Below, piece after piece: positions 24,070 through 32,798 of a DNA stretch of 43,406 bases; the stretch's first letter is position 1; each line of letters begins with the position of its first letter. The position numbers and the translations under genes are program-made. Under the pieces are notes generated by a model. The model was not told the DNA's origin, did not search any database, and saw only the letters and a list, made by a program, of their open reading frames with translations. The stretch is from assembly GCA_018780265.1 (NCBI GenBank), contig JADMJV010000154.1, positions 1,609 through 45,014 on the forward strand, written 5' to 3'. Source of the DNA: a bacterium (GTDB taxonomy: Bacteria; Vulcanimicrobiota; Xenobia; Xenobiales; JADMJV01).

Positions 24070-24963
24070 GTGAGCACCATCAAGAAGAGTTCCACCTCCC
24101 AGGCTAGCCGCCCAAATTCAACTTCGAAACCCAAGCCCGCCCAGAGCCCGTCGGCTCAAAAGCCCGCTCAGAATCGCGAAACCCAAAAGCCACAGAGTGA
24201 CCGCTTCAAGCCCTCCGAAGAAACCCGCGAGAGCCACAAGCCGCGCGAGGGGCGGGAAGGTCGTGAGGGCCGCAAGCCCGGTGAGGTCGAGGACCCCAAG
24301 GACCCCAAGGATCCCAAAGACCCCAAGAAGCCGGGCGACCCGAAGGACCCCAAGAAAGAGGACAATAAGGAACTGGAAGACAAGATCAGCGATTTGGAAA
24401 AGCAACTTGCCGAACTGCGCGACAAGAAGCCCGAAGAGCCCCCCCAACAAGGTGGTGGGTGCTGCGGGGGCGGCGACAAAAAGGGTGGAGACAAGGCCGA
24501 GGACGCCCAGAAAGCCCAGGCCCCCAAAGACCCAAATCAGACCCCTCAAGACGCCGAATTGCAGGGTCTGGCTGCCCAGGTATTGCAAGCCTCCGGAGGC
24601 ATTCCCGGTCAACCCAACGCTGGAATGCCTGGCATGCAGCCGGGTCAACAAGGGGCGCCAGGAGTAGCCCAGGTAGGCGGCAAGCGTCCGGGCGGAAACC
24701 CCAAACAGGCTGCCCAAGCCAAGCAGCAACTGGCCCAAAAGGCCAGCCAATACGCCCAGCAGGGTTTTCAGCCCCAACCCACCACTCGCGTGCTGGTGCA
24801 AAGCGCGCTTGGATACGATGCATTCCAACAACAGGGCCAGCAAGGTATGGGCCAGATGGGCCAGGGTAACCCGTTTATGGGCGGCAATGTCAATAACGGG
24901 TTCGGATTAGGCCAGACTGCAATTCCCGGGTTGGGCCAGACGGCTATCCCGGGCTTCCGCTAG
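24070..24963 (+). CDS. Low-complexity Lys/Pro/Gln/Gly-rich protein
   Basis: This 297-residue protein starts at GTG 24070, set by the strong AAGGAGAG seven bases upstream; an earlier in-frame GTG at 24013 has none. Residues 1-60 are basic and Ser/Pro/Gln-rich. Next come DPK repeats, a short acidic coiled coil (ELEDKISDLEKQLAELRDK) and a Cys/Gly knot-like spot (GGGCCGGGDKKGG). The final 120 residues are Gly/Gln/Pro/Met-rich, ending in two GLGQTAIPG repeats. It has no signal peptide or membrane helix and is probably largely disordered. The composition would suit a surface, scaffold or condensate-forming role, but none is proven. A terminator hairpin follows at 24989. Confidence 0.82.
   Translation: MSTIKKSSTSQASRPNSTSKPKPAQSPSAQKPAQNRETQKPQSDRFKPSEETRESHKPREGREGREGRKPGEVEDPKDPKDPKDPKKPGDPKDPKKEDNKELEDKISDLEKQLAELRDKKPEEPPQQGGGCCGGGDKKGGDKAEDAQKAQAPKDPNQTPQDAELQGLAAQVLQASGGIPGQPNAGMPGMQPGQQGAPGVAQVGGKRPGGNPKQAAQAKQQLAQKASQYAQQGFQPQPTTRVLVQSALGYDAFQQQGQQGMGQMGQGNPFMGGNVNNGFGLGQTAIPGLGQTAIPGFR
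24292..24354 (+). repeat. Tandem 9-base repeat encoding Asp-Pro-Lys
   Basis: Four copies of GACCCCAAG or close variants run from 24292 to 24327. After AAGCCGGGC, two more run from 24337 to 24354. They encode the DPK repeats of the low-complexity protein. This is a site where copy number could vary by slippage. Confidence 0.85.
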
Positions 24964-24988
24964 GGGGGGTCTGGGGGGTAGGTGACGA

Positions 24989-25015
24989 GGGCGGTGTTGC
25001 TGAGCAACATCGCCC
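24989..25015 (+). terminator. Stem-loop after the low-complexity gene
   Basis: GGGCGGTGTTGC (24989-25000) pairs with GCAACATCGCCC (25004-25015), a 12-bp stem with one G-T wobble and a TGA loop. It begins 26 bases after the stop at 24963 and precedes the oxidoreductase gene. The following TTCACTCTTTG is only moderately T-rich, so it may be a weak terminator or a transcript-end stabiliser. Confidence 0.6.
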
Positions 25016-25086
25016 TTCACTCTTTGATAAGCAATTTGCCAAACGGACCTGACGCTGGCGGGTCCTCTCAACGGATTCGCGAAAAC

Positions 25087-25893
25087 ATGCGGATGGACGA
25101 AGTTGAGCAACGGGTAGTCCAGGCTCGCATGAAGTTGCGAGAACGTTGGCGGGCCAAGATTTTGGCCACGCGGGCTGTGGCCGATCCCCGACCCCAAGGC
25201 AGCGGCCCTGCCAACCGACACGGCATGCCCCAATTGCCTCCTGGCCAGAAGAAGACGACCAAATGGCCGGTTTTGGACCTGGGTCGCCAACCTCGTATCC
25301 CCTTAACGGACTGGAGTCTGGCCCTGGATGGCGCCTGCGAAAATCCCCGTAAGCTAAACTGGGAGGCCTTTCAGGCGCTGGAGCAGGTAGAGGATGCCAG
25401 CGATTTCCACTGCGTCACCGGCTGGTCCAAGTTGGACACGGTTTGGAGAGGGGTGCGAATGGCCGACCTGGTGGCTCTGGCGCAGGTAAGCGAACTGGCC
25501 ACCCACGTGATTTGCCACGCCTATGACGGCTACGTCACCAATCTACCTTTAGAGGAAGCCTTGAAATCGGACGTGCTGCTGGTTCACAGCGCCGACGGCC
25601 AGCCCCTTACGCGCGAGCACGGTGGACCGGTGCGTATGATCACTCCGCAACTCTACGCCTGGAAAGGCGCCAAGTGGATCTCCCGCCTGGAATTCGTGGA
25701 GGGAGACCGACTGGGCTACTGGGAGCGCAATGGCTACTCAAACACGGCCCATCCCTGGCAGGACGACCGCTACAGCGGGTTTGACGAGCAAAGGAAGAGT
25801 TTGCCGTGGATCAAGCCGCTGCTGTTCTGGCTGGCGGTCGTCCTGGCCCTAAGCTGTGTCCTTCTGGCCGCAGCAACACAAAGGCCCACCTAG
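25087..25893 (+). CDS. Molybdopterin-dependent sulfite oxidase-like protein with C-terminal membrane anchor
   Basis: This 268-residue protein belongs to the sulfite oxidase-like (YedY/COG2041) fold. The molybdenum-ligand Cys 109 lies in DFHCVTGWSKLDTVWRG. Other family marks are PPGQ..T..PVLDLG near 45 and GGPVRMITPQLYAWKGAKWI near 180. No Tat or Sec signal is seen. A membrane helix (LLFWLAVVLALSCVLLAAA) lies at the very C-terminus, so the catalytic domain probably faces the cytoplasm as a tail-anchored protein. No haem or dimerisation domain is present. The frame is open from 24982 through the hairpin at 24989, but ATG 25087 is a better start; no ribosome binding site decides it. The SNF2 gene begins 24 bases later. 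Confidence 0.88.
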   Translation: MRMDEVEQRVVQARMKLRERWRAKILATRAVADPRPQGSGPANRHGMPQLPPGQKKTTKWPVLDLGRQPRIPLTDWSLALDGACENPRKLNWEAFQALEQVEDASDFHCVTGWSKLDTVWRGVRMADLVALAQVSELATHVICHAYDGYVTNLPLEEALKSDVLLVHSADGQPLTREHGGPVRMITPQLYAWKGAKWISRLEFVEGDRLGYWERNGYSNTAHPWQDDRYSGFDEQRKSLPWIKPLLFWLAVVLALSCVLLAAATQRPT

Positions 25894-25917
25894 CCACCCT
25901 CTAGAACGACAGTTGCT

Positions 25918-28900
25918 ATGCTGGCAACGCCCAAAATCACTCTGGAAGATGCGGTGCGTTGGACCTCGGCTCTACTCCACAGACCCACCCGCGGTCAGGT
26001 CCAGGATAGCATCAAACACATCAGCGGAGCTTTCAAAACATCCGAGATTCGGGCCATGGTCTCGCGGTTGGGCGAAGAGGGCGTGCTCAACCTGGAAAAT
26101 GGCGTCAGCTTTCGATCCTCAATCGATCTACACCAGTCCACTCTGGACCTCAGTCGCCACAAACCGGAACTGCTCCAACACCAGGTCAGGCAAGGTCATT
26201 GGAATGCGGAAAATCACGCCAGGCGCTTGAAAATCTATTTAGACTGGCCACTTGGGGACGACGAATTTATTGCTTATCAAGCCTGCGACTATTGGCTGCC
26301 GATCTGGGACCCGGATTTCTTCTTCTCGCGCTGCCTCCAAAATCAAGCAAAAATGCTGCGGTCTCTGCGCCCGGGCCTGTGGTTTCAGGGAATCTGGGAC
26401 CCTCGCTTTGAACTACTCTTTGACCAACTGGAAAGCAGCCTGGTCCAGGAGTTCTGCCTGGAACTGGCGCTGGCCCGAGGCGACCTTGGTCGGGCCGACA
26501 AATTGCTCGACGCAGGCACCAAGCGCAAAGGCTACGACGGGGTGGTCAATTTTTTGCGAGGCAAGACAACCCTGGCCCACGAAAAATTTGCAAAACTCAT
26601 CTCCCGTCGCAAAGAAGGTCAGCCGGCTCTTGAGCCCTTGGTAGCCGTGTTTGCCTGCCTGACCGCCCTGCGCATGAACGACCTGGAAATGCTCAGCGAT
26701 ACCCGTCTGAGCACCCATAACCGCAAACTGGATGGATTTTTCAAGGCACTGTGCCGCTATCTGCGCAAGGGTGAGGCGGCCTTTCCGACCTGGGAATCTC
26801 CCGGGGCGGGCCTGGAATGGTGCACTCTGTGGTCCCTCAGAGATTGCCTGCCCAGTCAACTGCAGCCCCGGCCCGAGTGTACCGACCGACTGCGTCGCGC
26901 CGGACTGCACGGCTGGTTGGAGCAACTGGAGACGCCCACCTACTCTTGGGGGGCGGGCGTGGTGCGCAAAGAAGTCTGGCGCACCTGGTTGGAAGGCGTG
27001 CAAAAGAAAGGCCAGGCCGGCAAGCCCGAGCAGGCCAGCGAATCAGGCCATCTGGTGTGGGATCTGGACAGTTACGGGCTGACCGCCCATTTTCAAGGCA
27101 CCAGGGCAAGCACCGAGGTGCCCCTCCACACCTTGATCCGCAAACCACCCGACTACCTGAGCGAGTGGGACCACAAAGTGATCGCCCGGATTGAACGTCA
27201 GCAGTGGAACCAGGAAGTGATCATTCTCAAAGTTACCGAGGCGGTGCGCGCCCTGATTGGCCATCCCCACGTCATACACAAGGGGCAGCCGGTACGCCTG
27301 CTGGAAACCCACCAAAAACTGCATCTTCAGCGTACCGCCGGGGGCTACAAAGTAGATTTAAAGCCGGCTTTTGGTAAAGGAGCACCCTATCGACTCAAGT
27401 TGCAGGCCGGAGGGGTCTTGGAAGTCTGCTTTGCTTCCCGCTGGGACGCGGTTTTGCAACCATTGCTCGACGAGGGGCATGAGATCCCGCTGGGGGCCGA
27501 GGAAGAGATGCGCCAGTGCCTGGGACCCTGGCTGGACAAATTTGACATTGACTACGGGAAGGGCGTAAGGCCTCTGGCCGAAGTAGTCCGCCAGGGCGAG
27601 TTGGTGGCCCGACTGCTACCCCAAAAGTCGGGCCTGCGACTGAGCTGGGTCTGGAAACTGCCCGACCAGGGACCGGCCTTCGCCCTGCTGCAAGGACCCA
27701 CGCGCGAGGCTCTGCACTGGAATGGTCGTCTACTCCAGGTGGAGCGTAACTTTGCCCAGGAGCGACTGGCCCTGGAGACGTTGCTCTCCCAACACCCGGC
27801 CCTGCCCGCCGAGGAGACCCTTTACGGGGAACTGGAGGAAGCCTTAGACATGCTCCGGCTCCTGCAAAGCGCCGCTGTTGCTTGCGAGTGGCCTGACGGA
27901 AAAGTATGGAAAGCTCGCGACAGGGTGGCGCGCCATGCCTTTTTGGGGCGGGTCAGTTCGGAATCGGACTGGTTTGACGTGCAGGGCGAGTTGCGCGTGG
28001 ACGAAACTCTGGTGCTTGAATTGGGCCGTACGCTGCAATTGCTACGCGAATTCCCCGGTCGCTACCTACGCCTGGGCGACGATGACTATGCCGAAATCAG
28101 CCAGGACTTGCGCCTCCAACTACAAGCTCTGGGCGACCTGGTGGAAGAGCATCGTGAGGGGCTACGCGTCTCTCCGCTGGCCGTTCCCAGCCTGGCCCAG
28201 CTCGACCTGCAATTGGAAACCGATAAGCAATTTCGTGACTGCCTGGAGAGATTTGCCTCGCTGACCGACTATCGCCCCAAACTGCCCGTGACCCTGGAGG
28301 CCGACCTTCGCGACTATCAAAGAGAGGGCTTTGAGTGGCTGGCCCAACGTGCCGAGGCCCAGGTGGGCGCCTGCCTGGCCGACGATATGGGCCTGGGCAA
28401 AACCTTACAGGTGCTGGCTTTAATGCTGCACACTCGGCAGCACGGCCCCCACCTGGTCGTCTGTCCCACTTCGGTGGTGGCCAACTGGCGCGACCAGATG
28501 ATTCGCTTTGCCCCCGGGCTGCGCCCCCGACTCTATGAAGGCAAAGACCGCGGAGATGTGTTGCGAGATATGCAGTTGGGCGACGTGATCATCGCCAGCT
28601 ACCGCATCCTGCTGCAAGATCAGGCGGTCCTGGCAGGTGTGGAGTGGAACGTGGCCCTCCTGGATGAGGCTCAGTTTATCAAGAACCCTGACTCCAAAAC
28701 GGCCCGGGCCAGCTACGCCCTCAAGGCTCGACATCGAGTGGCTACCAGCGGCACCCCGATTGAAAACAGACTGAGCGAGTTATGGAGTATCTTTCGTTAT
28801 CTCAACCCCTCTCTATTGGGCAGTCTGGCCAGCTTTCGCAAGCGCTTTGAGACCAATATGGCGGTGACCCTGAATGCCAGCCAAAGACGCTTGAAGCGTT

Positions 28901-29658
28901 TGGTCGCGCCCTTTTTGCTGCGCCGAACCAAATCGCAGGTGCTTTCCGAACTCCCTCCGCGCACCGAGATCGCGCTGGCCGTGGAGTTATCTGCCCAGGA
29001 ACGAGCCCTCTATGAGCAGCTGCGTCGCCAGGCCGAGGAGGGACTGCAAAAACAGGGGCAGCGCTTCGAACTACTGGCTCACCTCACCCGAATGCGTCAG
29101 GCATGTTGCCATCCCCGTCTGATATTGGATCAACCGGGCCTGACCAGCTCCAAACTAAGAGTCTTCCTGGAGCTCTTTGAAGATCTGCGAGCGGGCCGTC
29201 ACCGCTGCCTGGTGTTCAGCCAGTTCACGCGGCTGCTGGACCTGCTTGAAAGCCAGCTCCGCGAGCAGAAAGTGGACTATCTGCGTCTCGACGGCAGCAC
29301 TCCGGCGGTGGAGAGACGACTGCGCGTAGAGGCCTTCCAGGAAGGACAGGGCGATCTTTTCTTGATCAGCCTGAAAGCAGGCGGCACCGGGCTAAACCTG
29401 ACCGCCGCCGACTATGTGGTTCACCTTGACCCGTGGTGGAATCCCGCCGTGGAAGACCAGGCCTCCGATCGGGCCCACCGCATTGGACAGTTGCGACCGG
29501 TCACTATCTATCGCCTGATCGCCAGCGACACGCTGGAAGAAAAAGTGGTGCGCCTGCACGGTCACAAGCGTAAACTGGCCCATGACCTGCTCGAGGGTCG
29601 AGAAACTGCCGTAGGGCTGAGCGACCAGGATCTGCGCCAGCTTTTGTCGTCAGATTAG
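25918..29658 (+). CDS. SNF2-family ATPase with long uncharacterised N-terminus
   Basis: This 1246-residue SF2 translocase has all helicase motifs in its last 450 residues. They are RDYQREGFEWL (Q-like), Walker A DDMGLGKT (822-829), CPTSVVANW, DEAQ (916-919), SGTPIENR, FLLRRTKSQV, VFSQFTRLLDLL, LISLKAGGTGLNL and QASDRAHRIGQ (about 1181-1191). Such enzymes use ATP to move along duplex DNA and remodel bound protein. The first 795 residues are helical and beta mixed, without a recognised SWIM zinc finger or nuclease motif. It follows the oxidoreductase by 24 bases. Its stop overlaps the convergent GAF/HK-like gene by four bases. A repair, transcription-recycling (RapA-like) or defence role is possible; the window does not decide. 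Confidence 0.93.
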   Translation: MLATPKITLEDAVRWTSALLHRPTRGQVQDSIKHISGAFKTSEIRAMVSRLGEEGVLNLENGVSFRSSIDLHQSTLDLSRHKPELLQHQVRQGHWNAENHARRLKIYLDWPLGDDEFIAYQACDYWLPIWDPDFFFSRCLQNQAKMLRSLRPGLWFQGIWDPRFELLFDQLESSLVQEFCLELALARGDLGRADKLLDAGTKRKGYDGVVNFLRGKTTLAHEKFAKLISRRKEGQPALEPLVAVFACLTALRMNDLEMLSDTRLSTHNRKLDGFFKALCRYLRKGEAAFPTWESPGAGLEWCTLWSLRDCLPSQLQPRPECTDRLRRAGLHGWLEQLETPTYSWGAGVVRKEVWRTWLEGVQKKGQAGKPEQASESGHLVWDLDSYGLTAHFQGTRASTEVPLHTLIRKPPDYLSEWDHKVIARIERQQWNQEVIILKVTEAVRALIGHPHVIHKGQPVRLLETHQKLHLQRTAGGYKVDLKPAFGKGAPYRLKLQAGGVLEVCFASRWDAVLQPLLDEGHEIPLGAEEEMRQCLGPWLDKFDIDYGKGVRPLAEVVRQGELVARLLPQKSGLRLSWVWKLPDQGPAFALLQGPTREALHWNGRLLQVERNFAQERLALETLLSQHPALPAEETLYGELEEALDMLRLLQSAAVACEWPDGKVWKARDRVARHAFLGRVSSESDWFDVQGELRVDETLVLELGRTLQLLREFPGRYLRLGDDDYAEISQDLRLQLQALGDLVEEHREGLRVSPLAVPSLAQLDLQLETDKQFRDCLERFASLTDYRPKLPVTLEADLRDYQREGFEWLAQRAEAQVGACLADDMGLGKTLQVLALMLHTRQHGPHLVVCPTSVVANWRDQMIRFAPGLRPRLYEGKDRGDVLRDMQLGDVIIASYRILLQDQAVLAGVEWNVALLDEAQFIKNPDSKTARASYALKARHRVATSGTPIENRLSELWSIFRYLNPSLLGSLASFRKRFETNMAVTLNASQRRLKRLVAPFLLRRTKSQVLSELPPRTEIALAVELSAQERALYEQLRRQAEEGLQKQGQRFELLAHLTRMRQACCHPRLILDQPGLTSSKLRVFLELFEDLRAGRHRCLVFSQFTRLLDLLESQLREQKVDYLRLDGSTPAVERRLRVEAFQEGQGDLFLISLKAGGTGLNLTAADYVVHLDPWWNPAVEDQASDRAHRIGQLRPVTIYRLIASDTLEEKVVRLHGHKRKLAHDLLEGRETAVGLSDQDLRQLLSSD

Positions 29659-30842
29659 CTTCGTGCGGGCAGCTGCATAAGAAAACAATTTCCCTGCGAC
29701 GATGCCTCATGCTCAAGGCTGCCCTCGTGGCGGCGCAATATATGCCGGCAAAGAGTCAAGTCCAGTTCGCTGCCCAACTCTGAGGGGGCCTTACAGGCCA
29801 ATCCACTATAGCCGATCTGAAGAAATACGCGGCCACCTGCCGAGCCAGTGCGAATGTGCAACTGGCCTCCGCCAGGAAGGCAGGCTCGGGCCGCCAGAAC
29901 AAGGTTGAGGAGAACCTGATCGAGCATGGCTACATCGCCCAGCACCAAGGGCAGATCAGGCTGAAGTTGGGTGTCGAGTTCGACCTCCAGGCCTGTGAGT
30001 CGCTGCACCACCATGAGTATCTCCTGAATGCGCTCATTGAGGTTCACATCGAGTTGCTCGGCCGGATAGCGCTGGCCAAACCGAGCCAGTGGCCGCGTCA
30101 CGCTGGCCATGCGGTCCAGGATGCGCTGCAAATTGCTCAGGTCCAGTTGCTGTCGCTGACTGAGACCCTCTTCATGGACCACAGCCAGGCAACCCAGGCC
30201 CATGTCGATCAGTTGATTCATCTCCTGCAGCAGACCCGCAGCCAGCGTTCCCAGACTCTCCTGGCGCTTCAACTCGGCCAACTGGGTCAGCAGTCTTTCC
30301 TGCTCCCGGGTAGCGGCCAGGGCCTGAGCTTGATTGCGAATGCGAGCCAGAGCAATGGCCACCTGGTCGGCAATATCCACCAGGGTCAGCAGCGCCTCGC
30401 TGGTGGGTGGACGCACACCCTCCCCAAGAAAAGTGCCGGTTCCCAAGCCGCCCAGCGGGTAGTCGGGCAGGCGAATGGGAATATTGATCAGGGTGATGCA
30501 GCCAATATTCTTTACGATCTCCTGATCGGTGCGCGGGTCGGTGCGCGCGTCCAGAACCACCACAGGCTCCTTGCCGGCCGCAATCTCTTGCAACATGCGA
30601 TCTCCGGCCACGGGCAATATGGCCGCGTGGCGGTTCACGGAAGCCTCGGCCTCACTGACGACCTCGATCAATTCGAAACTCTCTCGGTCTGGAGTGAGCA
30701 GGTATAACCAGGCGTGGCGATAGCCCGTGGTTCTCTCGATCTCGGCCTGCGTCAAACGTAGCAGATGCCTCTCCGAGCGGGCCGACTGCAGCTCGTGGGC
30801 AAAGGCAAATCGATCGGCCAGTTGGCGATATTTCGTAACCAT
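29655..30842 (-). CDS. GAF-histidine kinase-like protein lacking catalytic residues
   Basis: This 395-residue protein starts at ATG 30842, with GGGAGGGG four bases upstream; the in-frame ATG at 30878 precedes the ribosome binding site. Residues about 20-170 are a GAF domain. Residues about 185-255 match the HisKA two-helix segment (GTLAAGLLQEMNQ), but the phospho-acceptor His is Gln 206. The ATPase-like part keeps its framework (LDQVLLNLVLAARA, GGRVFLQI, LCRHILRRHEGSLE). The N-box Asn is Ala, the DxGxG box reads GYSG, and the G2 box is absent (GSELDL). It should therefore bind neither phosphate nor ATP. It is probably a regulatory pseudokinase. It lies 72 bases after the Hsp90-like gene on the same strand. 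Confidence 0.88.
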   Translation of the reverse strand: MVTKYRQLADRFAFAHELQSARSERHLLRLTQAEIERTTGYRHAWLYLLTPDRESFELIEVVSEAEASVNRHAAILPVAGDRMLQEIAAGKEPVVVLDARTDPRTDQEIVKNIGCITLINIPIRLPDYPLGGLGTGTFLGEGVRPPTSEALLTLVDIADQVAIALARIRNQAQALAATREQERLLTQLAELKRQESLGTLAAGLLQEMNQLIDMGLGCLAVVHEEGLSQRQQLDLSNLQRILDRMASVTRPLARFGQRYPAEQLDVNLNERIQEILMVVQRLTGLEVELDTQLQPDLPLVLGDVAMLDQVLLNLVLAARACLPGGGQLHIRTGSAGGRVFLQIGYSGLACKAPSELGSELDLTLCRHILRRHEGSLEHEASSQGNCFLMQLPARS

Positions 30843-30914
30843 ATTGCCCCTCCCAACCCTGCCAGATTCGGCAGTCAAGCCCCGAGAACCTCCGCGAACC
30901 GCCTGTGCAAGGAT

Positions 30915-32789
30915 TCAGGCAAGCCACCGGGCCAGTGTGTAGGCAGGATGTCCGTCCTCAAGGGTCAGCGTCAGTTGGCCGGGATCGCCCAGCAACCAAC
31001 CGAGGTCAAGAATCTGCGCGCCAGAAACCACCGGGTACTCCAACATCGTATTGGGAGGACGTCGCCGCTGATCAGAACCAGCCGATATCCACAGGCAGAG
31101 CAGGCTGCAATAGTATTCGGAGTGCAGCTTGGAGCGCTCGCCCTGAAAGGCGTACCTCTGCATCTGACCCAGCCATTCTTCGCAATGTTCGGCCATTTGC
31201 CAGCGGAGTTGGGACTGAATGTCACGCAGGGCGCCGTTGAAACTCCCGGCGTAGTCACCATCGAGAAAAACCTGAAAGTTGCACGGGAAGTCGGCAAATA
31301 AACGCTTATCATGGGCGTGAAAGGGGAGGCCTTTTCGTCTCATGACCAGCCGGCTGCCTGACTTGAAGTCCTGCGGAAGTAAAAGTGTGGCCTGCCACTC
31401 GGGCCCGCTCAATTGGAATCGTTCGTATACGGCTGCCTGGAAAGGCTCCAGGGTAAGGGCGCCACCGCCAGCCTTCCAGTGCCTGACCCAGGGGTCAGCG
31501 TCGACCACCTGGGCCTTGAGCAAACGACGCACGGTGGGCATCTCTTCACTATCCTTCAGCAGCAGTGGTCGGTCGTGCAAATAGCCAGGTCCCGAAAGAC
31601 TGGCCTGGTGAAGGTCGGAAAAGTTCTCCAGACTGATGCGAACATCGGTCAGGCTTACAAAGTGTTGACCGTCGCATAAAGGCAACAGAGGAAAGCGGCT
31701 CATGGCCTCCACCAGGGTACGAAAGGCTCGGCTGTTATTAAGTCGCTGAAAGGCCTGCTGAAGGAACTCACGATGGTTGGCCGCCAGTGGTTCGGCAGGC
31801 AACTGCTGGAGCCAGGCCACAGCGCCCTCCAGAACCCACTGACGAACGGTTTCACCCCGCTGGCGCAAGCGTTGGTTTTGCACGATATGTTGGCGGGATG
31901 CATCCAGGTCGAGGCTGTCGGTATTGAGCACACCCTCGAAGCGAAACACGTGACTGTTGAGCTGGTGTTGAGCCAGAGCGATGCCTCGGTAGACCAACAG
32001 CAGTTGGCATTGCGCCGGATGTCCCGCAGTCAGCACGCAACGCAGGCTGGAACGGGCACGACTGCTGCGCTCAAAGCGAAAAAGCGGGGTGTCTCCCGAG
32101 TACTCCGGTAACTGCAACTCCGGTTTCTGACTGGCGATGTAGACTTCCGCCAGGGCCTGGGGGGGCCTCTGCGGGGGGTCTAGTTGGTAGCTACTCACCC
32201 ATTTTCCACGAATTTTGAATAGGACGGGCTTGGGGGACCAGCGTGTGCGCGTTTGCAAAATCTTCATCTCGTCGCAGCCGCGCCAAAAGCTTCGCAGCCA
32301 CTGCAAGGGGCGTCTCCAGGCCGCCGTCTGCACCACTATAATTCTCCCCCGAAAGGGCAGTTCCGGAGGACAGGGCTGAGAATCGACCCGCCACTCTCCA
32401 CCCTGAAAACAGCCGTATAAGGAAGACTCAACCTCGATGCGCACCGCCTGGCAATGCTTGGGATAGAGGCTGTTGATGGCCAGACCTAACTCGCGCAGGG
32501 CCAGGGGTTGACGAGTGTCGAAGAGATTTTGAAACAAATCCTTAAGTTGCGTCGGCGTGGGCGGCTCGCCATCCCAGAAAAACTCCCAGCACGAACCGGC
32601 ATGGGCAACTTGGATTCGCTGGCTGCCCGCTAAGAGAGCAGCCCCGATCAAAGCCAGCAAGCCCTCTGCAGCGTGCACGAAGCGACTCTCTGCCAACTTT
32701 TGACGGGCCTTAGACGGATCCAGGGTGATCCGTCCGTGGGAGTCCAGGCTCCCCTCCTCGACCAAATGCTGCAGATAGTCGTCGACCAT
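30915..32789 (-). CDS. Hsp90/GHKL-like protein without recognisable ATP-site residues
   Basis: This 624-residue cytoplasmic protein shows an N-terminal region resembling GHKL ATPases. The helix LALIGAALLAGSQRIQVAHA, then WEFFWDGEPP, fits the N-box helix and DxG strand, but the catalytic Glu and Asn are missing. RELGLAINSLYP and VRIEVESS continue the fold. Near residue 288, LNTDSLDLDASRQHIVQN resembles the Hsp90 middle-domain motif that precedes the catalytic-loop Arg. No firm family is recognised and the match is by eye. It begins nine bases after the second glycine-zipper gene and is likely co-translated with both. A chaperone-like or regulatory role for those proteins is inference from this order. 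Confidence 0.6.
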   Translation of the reverse strand: MVDDYLQHLVEEGSLDSHGRITLDPSKARQKLAESRFVHAAEGLLALIGAALLAGSQRIQVAHAGSCWEFFWDGEPPTPTQLKDLFQNLFDTRQPLALRELGLAINSLYPKHCQAVRIEVESSLYGCFQGGEWRVDSQPCPPELPFRGRIIVVQTAAWRRPLQWLRSFWRGCDEMKILQTRTRWSPKPVLFKIRGKWVSSYQLDPPQRPPQALAEVYIASQKPELQLPEYSGDTPLFRFERSSRARSSLRCVLTAGHPAQCQLLLVYRGIALAQHQLNSHVFRFEGVLNTDSLDLDASRQHIVQNQRLRQRGETVRQWVLEGAVAWLQQLPAEPLAANHREFLQQAFQRLNNSRAFRTLVEAMSRFPLLPLCDGQHFVSLTDVRISLENFSDLHQASLSGPGYLHDRPLLLKDSEEMPTVRRLLKAQVVDADPWVRHWKAGGGALTLEPFQAAVYERFQLSGPEWQATLLLPQDFKSGSRLVMRRKGLPFHAHDKRLFADFPCNFQVFLDGDYAGSFNGALRDIQSQLRWQMAEHCEEWLGQMQRYAFQGERSKLHSEYYCSLLCLWISAGSDQRRRPPNTMLEYPVVSGAQILDLGWLLGDPGQLTLTLEDGHPAYTLARWLA

Positions 32790-32798
32790 GCGGCCTGG

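Noticed and set aside
29856..30707. 283-codon frame opposite the GAF/HK-like gene
   Set aside because: The minus-strand frame shows GAF and kinase framework; the opposite frame is His/Gln-rich shadow sequence.
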